From contig CACFNH010000001.1 of NCBI GenBank assembly GCA_902567685.1, positions 186,001 to 250,000 of the forward strand: a stretch of DNA of 64,000 nt. The letters are read 5' to 3'. The first letter of the stretch is position 1. Each line of letters begins with the position of its first letter. Below the pieces are notes generated by a model. It was not told the DNA's origin. It made no database searches and saw only the letters and a program-made list of their open reading frames with translations. The DNA is from an uncultured Pelagibacteraceae bacterium. Lineage in GTDB: Bacteria; Pseudomonadota; Alphaproteobacteria; Pelagibacterales; Pelagibacteraceae. Of the stretch, positions 53,983 through 64,000 are shown one piece after another. The position numbers and the translations under genes are program-made.

Positions 53983-55377
53983 ATGGAAAAAAAATCTATT
54001 CAAACAAACAATGTTTTTGCATTAGAAGAAGAAAAAACTTTAAACTGGTCGGAAGTTCAAAGTTCTTTTGAGAAGAGTTTTGGAAAAGAAATTTACTCAA
54101 GCTGGCTAAGTAATATAACTTTATTAAAAGAATATAACGATTACTTAGTTTTAGGTGTTCCTACAAGATTTTTTAGAGATTGGATAGTATCAAGATATTT
54201 AGATAAAATTCTTAAACAAATAAAGTCTTTTAAATTAAGTTTAATTAGAATCGAATTTAAAATTTTAGAGGATAACAAGACATCTATAAATGTTAATCAT
54301 AAAACCAACGAATCTAATTCAATTCTAGAAATAAAAGACTCAGTTCTAAATTATAACCGTCTTAATCCAAATTTAAATTTTGATAATTTTATAAAAGGTT
54401 CTAGCAATGAGATAGCTTTATCATCCTCTAAAAAGGTATGCGAACAAACTTCCAGATTCAATCCTTTATATATCTATGGAGGAGTGGGTTTAGGTAAGAC
54501 ACATTTGTTGAATGCTATAGGACTTGAGCTCAAGAAAGAAACTAATGTAATGTTCATTTCGACTGAAAGATTTATGTATCACTTTATAAAATCAATTAAG
54601 AAAAATGACATGGTAAATTTTAAAGATTTTTTCAGAAAATCCTCTGTTTTTATAATTGATGATATCCAGTTTATTAGCGGCAAAGAAGGTCTCCAAGAAG
54701 AATTTTTTCATACTTTTAATAGTTTAATAGAAAAAAGTTCTCAAATAATCGTTTCTGCAGACAGACCACCAGCTAAGCTGGAAAGAGTTCAGGAGAGAAT
54801 TAAATCTAGGTTATCTGGTGGCTTGATAGTAGATATAGATAGACCAGATTTAGAATTGAAAATAAAAATTATAAAAAGAAAAATAGAAGACAACCAAAAC
54901 CAATTTGGAGAATCCTATAATATTGACGATAATGTCATTAATTTTATAGCCAATGAATGTAAAACGAATATTAGAGGGTTAATTGGTATTTTAAATAGAA
55001 TATTAACTTTTGGAAGAATACATAAGAAGCCTTTAAATATAAGTGACTGTAAAAATATATTAAAAGACGTTTTTAGCCAACAAAAAATAATTACAGTTGA
55101 TAGAATTCAAAATACAGTTTCAAATTTTTTTAACATATCTTTGAATGAAATGCTTTCACAAAGAAGATCTCGACCCCTTGCAAGGCCAAGACAAATAGCA
55201 ATGTACTTAGCAAAAAAGATGACAACGCGTTCTCTTCCAGAAATTGGCAGGCGTTTTGCTAATAGAGATCATACAACTGTAATTCATGCAGTAAAGACTA
55301 TTACAAAACTATCGCAAGAAAATGAGGAAATGAACAAAAACATAAATCAGATTACTAATCTGTTAATGAAGGAATAA
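53983..55377 (+). CDS. dnaA: Chromosomal replication initiator DnaA
   Basis: YIYGGVGLGKTHLLNAIG, VFIIDDIQFISGKEG, ARPRQIAMYLAKKMTTRSLPEIGRRFANRDHTTVIHA. Confidence 0.99.
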   Translation: MEKKSIQTNNVFALEEEKTLNWSEVQSSFEKSFGKEIYSSWLSNITLLKEYNDYLVLGVPTRFFRDWIVSRYLDKILKQIKSFKLSLIRIEFKILEDNKTSINVNHKTNESNSILEIKDSVLNYNRLNPNLNFDNFIKGSSNEIALSSSKKVCEQTSRFNPLYIYGGVGLGKTHLLNAIGLELKKETNVMFISTERFMYHFIKSIKKNDMVNFKDFFRKSSVFIIDDIQFISGKEGLQEEFFHTFNSLIEKSSQIIVSADRPPAKLERVQERIKSRLSGGLIVDIDRPDLELKIKIIKRKIEDNQNQFGESYNIDDNVINFIANECKTNIRGLIGILNRILTFGRIHKKPLNISDCKNILKDVFSQQKIITVDRIQNTVSNFFNISLNEMLSQRRSRPLARPRQIAMYLAKKMTTRSLPEIGRRFANRDHTTVIHAVKTITKLSQENEEMNKNINQITNLLMKE

Positions 55378-55382
55378 AGTAA

Positions 55383-56498
55383 ATGGAGTTCTCAATTAAA
55401 AGAGACGCATTGTTAAAATCATTAAATCTTGCACAAGGAATTATAGAGAAAAAAAACACACTTCCAATACTCTCAAATGTTTTATTACAAGTTGAAAACA
55501 ATAAGCTTTTTATTATAGCTACAGATTTAGATATAGTTTTTTATGACGAAATAGGAGAAGTCGAAATTAAACAAGAAGGAAAAACTACTACATCTGCAAC
55601 AATTTTATACGATATTCTTAGAAAAATATCTTCAAATTCAGAAGTTTATTTTAGTTTAAAAAGTGAAAACAAACTAAGTTTAAGAGCGGATAATTCAGAT
55701 TTTAACTTATTATGCCTTCCCACAGAAAATTTTCCAAACTTTGCTGATGATTTTGAAAGCAGTGAAATAATTTTAGATAAATCAAAATTTTTGTCACTTA
55801 TAAACAAAACTAAGATATCTATTTCAAATGATGATACACGTCACTATTTAAATGGAATATTTATTCATTTGACCGAGTTTCAAAATAAATCATATCTTAC
55901 AGGTGTTGCAACAGACAGTCATAGACTTTCTTCTAGCAGCATAGAAATTGAAAAAGGAAAAAAATTTTCATCTTTAATTTTACCGAAAAAAGCTGTTTAT
56001 CAACTTTCTAACTTACTTCAAGATTCTGATGAAAAAGTATTTATGCAAACTAGTGATACAAAAATTCAATTTAAAATTGGAAAAACTAAATTAGTTTCAA
56101 AAGTGATTGATGGAAAATTTCCAGATTATAGAAAAGTTGTTCCAACAAAGAATGATAAGGCATTGACAGTGTCGTCAAAAGATTTCATAGACTCCATAGA
56201 AAGAGTAGCTACTGTATCTCTAGACAGAAAAGAAGGTGTTAAATTGGTTATTAATAAAGATAAAATAAAATTATCAGTAAATAGTACTAATTCTGGCGAA
56301 GGAAATGAAATAATTAATGCAAATTATGACTCTGACGAACTAACAATAAGTTTTAATTCAAGATATCTAATAGATATTGCTTCTGAAATTGATGATAAAA
56401 ACTTAAAAATGAATTTAAAAGATTCTATTTCTCCTGTTTTAATAGAAGATAGTTCCGACAAAAACAGCTATTATGTTATAATGCCGATGAAAATCTAA
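55383..56498 (+). CDS. dnaN: DNA polymerase III subunit beta
   Basis: MEFSIKRDALLKSLNLAQGIIEKKNTLPILSNVLLQ; terminal YYVIMPMKI. Confidence 0.98.
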   Translation: MEFSIKRDALLKSLNLAQGIIEKKNTLPILSNVLLQVENNKLFIIATDLDIVFYDEIGEVEIKQEGKTTTSATILYDILRKISSNSEVYFSLKSENKLSLRADNSDFNLLCLPTENFPNFADDFESSEIILDKSKFLSLINKTKISISNDDTRHYLNGIFIHLTEFQNKSYLTGVATDSHRLSSSSIEIEKGKKFSSLILPKKAVYQLSNLLQDSDEKVFMQTSDTKIQFKIGKTKLVSKVIDGKFPDYRKVVPTKNDKALTVSSKDFIDSIERVATVSLDRKEGVKLVINKDKIKLSVNSTNSGEGNEIINANYDSDELTISFNSRYLIDIASEIDDKNLKMNLKDSISPVLIEDSSDKNSYYVIMPMKI

Positions 56499-56603
56499 CA
56501 ATACTGATTTTAACTTTTTTTTTTACATTTCAGTCCAAAAACCTTGGTAATCAAGATTAATTTAAGGTTTGTATTTAGGTTGGTTTTATATAATTGAAAA
56601 AAA

Positions 56604-56613
56604 ATGCTATAAT
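56604..56613 (+). promoter_or_regulatory. Candidate extended -10 promoter for gyrB
   Basis: aTGcTATAAT 25 nt upstream of the gyrB ATG; no clear -35. Confidence 0.4.
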
Positions 56614-56637
56614 TCATTATCTTTATTCAACAGTTAA

Positions 56638-58722
<2,085 letters not shown>

Positions 58723-58726
58723 TTTC

Positions 58727-60007
58727 ATGAATTTAAAAGAGCTCTTCAAAAAAGGAGAGAATCCGCAATTAGAAAAAAAAACTCTAACTTTTTTAAGATG
58801 GATAGCAATTATAGGTCAAGTATTTACAATTTTAGTTGTTTATTTTTTATTTAATTTTTCACTACCTATTATTCAATGTTTATTAATAGTTATTCTAGGA
58901 ATAATAACTAATATTTATTTACAATTTACTTTTAAAAAAAATGAATTAAGTAATTTAGAATCTACAATTTTTTTATTATATGATATTTTTCAACTAAGTT
59001 TATTAATATTTTTAACTGGCGGTATAAAAAATCCTTTTGTAATTTTTATAGTTATACCTGCTATTATATCTTCAACCTTACTAAGTTTAAGATCCACATT
59101 TTTTTTGGTATCTTGTTCAATCTTTTTTATAGTATTATTGACTTTTTCTCCTTTACCATTACCTCATCCAGGAAATTTACATTTTCATGTACCTGATTAC
59201 TATTTGTACTCAATACCACTAGCAGCAATTGTTGTTTTAGTTTTTTTAACTTATTTTGGCGCTAGGTTTGGTCTTGAGACAAAAAAAAGAGTAGAAGCGA
59301 TAAATAAATTAGAATTAATAATGGCAAAAGAACGTGAACTAGAGTCAATTGGCCATCAAGCTGCAGCAGCAGCACATTCGTTAGGAACTCCTCTCTCTAC
59401 TATAACTGTAATAGCAGGAGAACTTAAAAAAGAAATTCTTAAAGATTCCAAGCATTCAAAAGATGTGGATTTGCTCATAAGTCAAGCTAAAAGGTGCAGA
59501 GAAATTCTTAAGAAAATATCTTTAAATCAAATGGGTAATGACAAGTTCATTACCAATGTATCTTTCAAGATTTTATTGAGTGAAATTTCAGATTCATTCA
59601 TGCAAATTTCTGATAAAAGAATAAATTTGAATTTTAATGAATATAAAAAAGATATCTTTTTTAAAAGATCACCCGAAATTACTTATGGAATAAGAAATTT
59701 TTTCGGAAATGCGGTGAAGTACTCAAAAAATGAGATAAATATTAGCTTAATTGCTGATGACAAAAAATTAAAAATAATTATTACCGACAACGGTCCTGGT
59801 TTTCCAAAAGATATTTTAGAGAATATTGGTCAGCCATATATAGTTTCAAGTTCAGATGTTTTGAATGAAAAAAGAGGTTTGGGACTAGGAACCTTTATAG
59901 GAAAAACACTTCTTGAGAGAAGTAGGGCTTCTTTAAAATTTTCTAATTTAAAAAAAGGAGGAGCTAAAGTTGATATAAGCTGGAATATCTCTGATATTAC
60001 AACTTAA
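58727..60007 (+). CDS. regB: RegB/PrrB/ActS-family redox sensor histidine kinase
   Basis: TGGIKNPFVIF (GGxxNPF quinone motif), AAAHSLGTPLSTI H-box, QAKRCREILKKI (redox Cys position), N/G boxes. Confidence 0.92.
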   Translation: MNLKELFKKGENPQLEKKTLTFLRWIAIIGQVFTILVVYFLFNFSLPIIQCLLIVILGIITNIYLQFTFKKNELSNLESTIFLLYDIFQLSLLIFLTGGIKNPFVIFIVIPAIISSTLLSLRSTFFLVSCSIFFIVLLTFSPLPLPHPGNLHFHVPDYYLYSIPLAAIVVLVFLTYFGARFGLETKKRVEAINKLELIMAKERELESIGHQAAAAAHSLGTPLSTITVIAGELKKEILKDSKHSKDVDLLISQAKRCREILKKISLNQMGNDKFITNVSFKILLSEISDSFMQISDKRINLNFNEYKKDIFFKRSPEITYGIRNFFGNAVKYSKNEINISLIADDKKLKIIITDNGPGFPKDILENIGQPYIVSSSDVLNEKRGLGLGTFIGKTLLERSRASLKFSNLKKGGAKVDISWNISDITT

Positions 60008-60881
60008 AATTAACAAACTTATAAGAAAGTATCTTGTAAACCAATTTTGCAGCCAAAAAGTTATAACTTTGAAAACCTTTTATTGGGGATAGTTCATTAA
60101 CGTCTGCTCCAATTATTTTTGCGTATTTGGATGCAATTTTTATAATCTTTAATGTCTCATCCCAAAACAATCCTCCTGGTTCTGGAGTTCCAGTAGCTGG
60201 CATTAAACTTGAGTCAAAACCATCAACATCGAATGTAATATAAACATTTTTATTTTTTATTAATCTTTTAAAAACATTTAAATTCCATTTATGTTTATCT
60301 TTTGCCCAAAAGATATTTATTCTTTTCTTATTTTTATTTAAGTAAGTAGTTTCATTTTTAGATATATTTCTTATTCCAAAAGATATGACGTTAATGTTCT
60401 TATAGTCTAAACATCTTCTAATTGCTGAGGCATGTGAAAACTTATTTCCATTATAACTTTGTCTTAAATCTGCATGAGCATCAAAATGTAGTAAATAAAC
60501 TTTATCAAATCTTTTTACAAAAGGTTTAATGCATCCAGGAGTAATTGAATGTTCTCCCCCAAGTACCATTGGAAAAATGTTTTTTTTTAAAAGAAATTCA
60601 TTGATCTTTGAGATTTGTTCAAGAGCTTTGTTCATATTTTTTTTAATAACAAAAGGTCTTAAAGTTTTAATTCCAATTTTTTTATAAGGTTCGCAATTTA
60701 AATCCTCATCGAATAACTCAACCTGATGAGATGCTTTAATTATTTCTTTTGGTCCATTTCTTGTTCCTCCACCATAACTGACAGTTTTTTCTAATCCAAA
60801 GGGAACAACAACAGCTTTTTCTTTAAAATTAAATTTGTTTTCTATTCCTAAAAAACCTTGTTTGTTAGTTAAATAATTCAA
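59997..60881 (-). CDS. speB: Agmatinase/arginase family ureohydrolase
   Basis: LGGEHSITPG, LLHFDAHADLR, FDVDGFDSSLMPATGTPEPGG metal-binding motifs. Confidence 0.9.
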   Translation of the reverse strand: MNYLTNKQGFLGIENKFNFKEKAVVVPFGLEKTVSYGGGTRNGPKEIIKASHQVELFDEDLNCEPYKKIGIKTLRPFVIKKNMNKALEQISKINEFLLKKNIFPMVLGGEHSITPGCIKPFVKRFDKVYLLHFDAHADLRQSYNGNKFSHASAIRRCLDYKNINVISFGIRNISKNETTYLNKNKKRINIFWAKDKHKWNLNVFKRLIKNKNVYITFDVDGFDSSLMPATGTPEPGGLFWDETLKIIKIASKYAKIIGADVNELSPIKGFQSYNFLAAKLVYKILSYKFVNFKL

Positions 60882-60884
60882 TTT

Positions 60885-61931
60885 TTATCCAAATAATTTT
60901 GAGAAATTTCTTCTTTCTCTATTTTGCCAGAATTTGCGATGATAGGCATCACTTGCAATTAATGGCAATACACTTGTAGCTTCAGCAAAAACCATTTGTT
61001 CTTTAGAAATATCTACTTTTCCCCAAGAACTTGCTTCCTTTAAAGTAGAACTGCTACAAGCTCCATCTCTTGTATCTGCTACAGTTATTTGAACAGCATA
61101 TTTGTGCATATCAACTTTTTTACCTAAAAGTTCTGCACAAACAACCGTATCTTGTATAAAATTTTTAGGCACACCTCCTCCAATCATTAGAAGACCCGAC
61201 TGTTTTGATTTTAGTTTAATTTCAGTAAGCTCTCTGAATTCTCTAATTGAGTCGATTGTTATGTGTTTTTTTGGATTTTGCTCTTGGTGCATAACTAATC
61301 CAAAACCAGCCGAACTATCTGTAAAGGCAGGACAAAATATTGGAACATTGTTGTCATAGGCAGTTTCTATCAATGAGTCTTTTTTCTTTGCATTCGTTTT
61401 TAAATACTTGCCAATTTCTTTTATAAACTCTCTAGAAGTATAAGCTTTTGGTTCAAGTTTATTTGCTATATCACATATAATTTTATCGCATGCTTGAAGT
61501 TCCTCTTCGTCAATATAAGTGTCGTATATCCTGTCTATGTAGTTGTTTCTTAGAACAGTATCGTCTTGAAATTGAGAACCTTGATAATGCTTAAAGCCCA
61601 AGGCCTCAAAGAAATCCATGTCTATTATGGAGGCTCCAGTAGCTACTACAGCATCAATCATATTATATTTGATTAAGTCTGAATATAAATTCATACAACC
61701 TGCAGCTGAAGTAGAACCAGCCAATGTTAAAAAGATTGAGCAGCTCTTATCATTTAGCATTTCGTTAAATATTTTTGCTGCATTAGAAGTGTCCCTAGAA
61801 GTAAAAGACATCTTCGCCATAGAGTCTATTATTTTGCGAGCATCAAAAGATGTTATGTCTATATGCTCAACTGGTTTTTCTAAAAAAGATTTTTTGTTAT
61901 GTCCGATATTTGGACTATTTTTTGATTTCAT
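60885..61931 (-). CDS. Deoxyhypusine synthase-like protein (polyamine aminopropyl/aminobutyl transferase family)
   Basis: FLTLAGSTSAAGCMNLYSDLI, VVATGASIIDMDFFEALG, ITVADTRDGACSSSTLKEASSWGKVDISKEQMVFAEATSVLPLIASDAYH; SSWGK contains the DHS active-site lysine position. Confidence 0.88.
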   Translation of the reverse strand: MKSKNSPNIGHNKKSFLEKPVEHIDITSFDARKIIDSMAKMSFTSRDTSNAAKIFNEMLNDKSCSIFLTLAGSTSAAGCMNLYSDLIKYNMIDAVVATGASIIDMDFFEALGFKHYQGSQFQDDTVLRNNYIDRIYDTYIDEEELQACDKIICDIANKLEPKAYTSREFIKEIGKYLKTNAKKKDSLIETAYDNNVPIFCPAFTDSSAGFGLVMHQEQNPKKHITIDSIREFRELTEIKLKSKQSGLLMIGGGVPKNFIQDTVVCAELLGKKVDMHKYAVQITVADTRDGACSSSTLKEASSWGKVDISKEQMVFAEATSVLPLIASDAYHRKFWQNRERRNFSKLFG

Positions 61932-63109
61932 TAAGCGACCAAGTAATCAAACTTGTCAGAGTCCTCGTACATAGAGATGATAGGTTTGTCATGCAACTCA
62001 AATATTTCATTAGAGTAGAATCCATTAAATTTTGTTCTAAAGGTTAAAGCATAAGCTCCTAATTGGCCTAGCTCAATATAATCCCCTTCTTTAATGTTGT
62101 TAGGAAGCAAGAATGGTCCTTTCATATAATCTAAACTGTCACAAGTTGGTCCATAAAAACTAAAAGAAGTAAATTTCTTCGACTGAATTCTTCCATTAGA
62201 AATCATTTTAGATGGCAATATAAAATTAGGAACTCCTGCATCGAACAAGCTTCCATAAGTTCCATCATTAATATAAAGCTTTTGTTTTTTTCTCAAATTA
62301 ATTTTTACTATAGTTGAACCACTTTCAGCAACAAGAGCCCTTCCTGGCTCACAGATTATTTTTGGCATATTAGAAAGTTTAAGATTTTTAAGAGCTTCTT
62401 TTATTTCATCAATATAGTTTTTTAAAGGTTCTGGATTAAGATCAGGATAAACAGAAGGGAATCCGCCACCAACATTAATTACATCTGGAATTATTTTAGT
62501 CTTTTTAATTATAGACCCTATTTCTCCAATGGCTTTTGAGAATGAAATTTTGTGCATGCATTGTGATCCAACATGAAAACTAATTCCTATTTTTCTTCCA
62601 TGTTCTTTACACAATCTTACTAAACCCAAAGCTTCACTTGAAGATGCTCCAAATTTTCTAGATAGGTCTATTTCTGCATGTTCATTTGAAATTGCTATAC
62701 GAACAAATAGACATAAATCTTTTGCTTGCTTTGTTGCTTCTAATATTTTTTGAAGTTCATCTTTAGAGTCAAGAGAAAAGTGTTTTACACCTAATTCAAA
62801 ATAAGCCTGAGATATATCTTCCCGGCTTTTAACTGTATGCATAAAATATAAATTAGCATCAGGTTTTATTTTTTTTATTAGTTTAATTTCATTAATAGAG
62901 GCAACATCAAAATCTTCTATACCGTTATTAATTATATGTTTTAAAACTTTTTCGTTAGGATTTGTTTTCACAGCATAAAGAACTTTGCCTGGAAAATTTT
63001 TTTTAAAAAATCCTGTAGACCTTTTTATGGAATCTGGACGTATACAATAGACCGGATAATCCGGTTTTAGTGTGTTAACTAATTCGTTAACGTCTTTAAA
63101 TTTTCGCAT
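61931..63109 (-). CDS. Fold-type III PLP decarboxylase (ornithine/lysine decarboxylase-like)
   Basis: LYAVKTNPNEKVL PLP-lysine motif, SFHVGSQCMHKISF, NVGGGFP, CEPGRALVAESGS, YGPTCDSLDYMKG. Confidence 0.92.
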   Translation of the reverse strand: MRKFKDVNELVNTLKPDYPVYCIRPDSIKRSTGFFKKNFPGKVLYAVKTNPNEKVLKHIINNGIEDFDVASINEIKLIKKIKPDANLYFMHTVKSREDISQAYFELGVKHFSLDSKDELQKILEATKQAKDLCLFVRIAISNEHAEIDLSRKFGASSSEALGLVRLCKEHGRKIGISFHVGSQCMHKISFSKAIGEIGSIIKKTKIIPDVINVGGGFPSVYPDLNPEPLKNYIDEIKEALKNLKLSNMPKIICEPGRALVAESGSTIVKINLRKKQKLYINDGTYGSLFDAGVPNFILPSKMISNGRIQSKKFTSFSFYGPTCDSLDYMKGPFLLPNNIKEGDYIELGQLGAYALTFRTKFNGFYSNEIFELHDKPIISMYEDSDKFDYLVA

Positions 63110-63130
63110 CTCATGTGTCCCTCTTTTTGT

Positions 63131-63184
63131 TTACACAGAAAGGTTTCTAAAAAATTTTAATAAAAAAACCTTATATTTTCGCAT
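63131..63184 (-). CDS. Candidate leader peptide (17 aa) upstream of ODC-like gene
   Basis: ATG..TAA reading MRKYKVFLLKFFRNLSV, start codon in the loop of a terminator-like hairpin, 21 nt upstream of the ODC ATG. No strong Shine-Dalgarno. Confidence 0.35.
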   Translation of the reverse strand: MRKYKVFLLKFFRNLSV

Positions 63185-63192
63185 TTAAGGTT
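63167..63192 (-). terminator. Terminator-like hairpin in the ODC leader
   Basis: Minus strand AACCTTA-N12-TAAGGTT followed by T-rich TTTTTATT. Confidence 0.5.
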
Positions 63193-63248
63193 ATTTTCAC
63201 CCTATGTAAAGAAAAAAATGAGGTTAATAAGTTGCAATTTTAAAATTC

Positions 63249-63842
63249 ATGCCCACATATATCCATATGGCAAGTTCAAACACATCACCACCAACCCAAC
63301 TCAAGATAGAAAATTTTGAGGACAAGTCTCTTCTTATAGTTGACGATGACGATCCTTTGAGAAACAGGCTTTCTAGAGCTATGGAAAAGAAGGGATTCAA
63401 GACTATGGAGGCAAAAAGTGTTGAAAATGCACTAGATTTGATCAAAAAAACACCTCCTTATTTTGCTGTTATTGACCTAAGGCTAGAAGATGGAAGTGGT
63501 TTAGATGTTGTAAATGAACTTTCAAAAATCAAAAAAGACAGCAGAATCGTCATGTTAACAGGCTACGGGAATCTCCCCACGGCTGTAGCAGCTGTCAAGG
63601 CTGGAGCAATAGATTACATAGCAAAACCAGTTGATGCTGACGATGTGGAAGCCGCCTTACTCGCTAGCCCAGACTCCAAGGCAAAACCACCTGAAAACCC
63701 AATGTCGGCTGACAGAGTTAAATGGGAGCACATTCACCGTGTATTTGAATTATGCAACAGAAACGTGTCTGAGACTGCAAGAAGACTAAAAATGCACAGA
63801 AGAACACTTCAGAGAATTCTCTCAAAAAGGTCTCCTAGATAA
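63249..63842 (+). CDS. regA: RegA/PrrA/ActR-family response regulator with Fis-type HTH
   Basis: LLIVDDDDPLRNRLSRAMEKKGF, AVIDLRLEDGSGL, C-terminal VFELCNRNVSETARRLKMHRRTLQRILSKRSPR. Confidence 0.95.
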   Translation: MPTYIHMASSNTSPPTQLKIENFEDKSLLIVDDDDPLRNRLSRAMEKKGFKTMEAKSVENALDLIKKTPPYFAVIDLRLEDGSGLDVVNELSKIKKDSRIVMLTGYGNLPTAVAAVKAGAIDYIAKPVDADDVEAALLASPDSKAKPPENPMSADRVKWEHIHRVFELCNRNVSETARRLKMHRRTLQRILSKRSPR

Positions 63843-63999
63843 ATTTTCTTAGCTTAAAGATTTGTGTAGATATGGCTGTTAAAATTAAAATTTTGTAAAT
63901 TTCAATAAGTAAAAAAGGTTTGGCACCTAATTCAAAAACACTATACAAATTTACTTGTTTTCCAGAATAAAAATTTAAGTTTACCCATAACCAAAGAAG
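63835..63999 (-). CDS. Partial membrane protein, possibly BioY-like biotin transporter C-terminus
   Basis: Open minus-strand frame at the window edge: LLWLWVNLNFYSGKQVNLYSVFELGAKPFLLIEIYKILILTAISTQIFKLRKFI. LGAKPFLLIEIYKI resembles the BioY G..PFl.gD..K pattern. Confidence 0.35.
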   Translation of the reverse strand, partial: LLWLWVNLNFYSGKQVNLYSVFELGAKPFLLIEIYKILILTAISTQIFKLRKFI

Positions 64000-64000
64000 A

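Noticed and set aside
61102-62047. Plus-strand ORFs opposite the DHS-like and ODC-like genes (61102-61359, 61618-61974, 61850-62047)
   Set aside because: Opposite strongly conserved enzymes; no recognisable motif.

Overview
This 64 kb window is AT-rich, almost intergene-free chromosomal DNA. It looks like a streamlined marine alphaproteobacterium, most likely Pelagibacterales/SAR11-like; this rests on gene content, gene order and composition, and no search was run. I see about 55 confident protein-coding genes. I see no rRNA, tRNA, CRISPR array, transposon or prophage. Core blocks, left to right: mnmG(5' truncated)-rsmG-parA-parB // holA-lptE-DUF3576/leuS; porin; thiE-like / yggS; L,D-transpeptidase / winged-helix regulator-ArfA-like; PfkB kinase, nth, dapB, dnaJ-dnaK-grpE; rdgB; LpoA-like / rsmI-BON lipoprotein; maeB; murJ-trpS-nfu-bax-like; polysaccharide deacetylase / tsaB-fur-miaB-phoH-ybeY-lnt-metK; nusA-infB-rbfA-rpsO-pnp; a malonyl-CoA-decarboxylase-like small protein; fabI-fabB-fabA // katG; SH3-moeB-dut-coaBC-ubiB-ubiE; rpsT; dnaA-dnaN-gyrB-regB; agmatinase, deoxyhypusine-synthase-like and ODC-like genes; regA. 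The observations most worth a second look are: (i) two palindromic parS-like sites inside rsmG, read in different codon phases; (ii) an attenuator-like leader with mutually exclusive hairpins and a 17-aa uORF upstream of the ODC-like gene; (iii) a leftward terminator in the leader of the DUF3576-leuS-lptE-holA operon; (iv) tandem Fur/PerR-like palindromes between fabA and katG; (v) a katG with CGN-enriched arginine codons; (vi) a compact MCD-like protein beside fab genes; (vii) an unlisted 39-aa ArfA-like ORF; (viii) an internally shortened TsaB; (ix) a pseudo-receiver winged-helix regulator.
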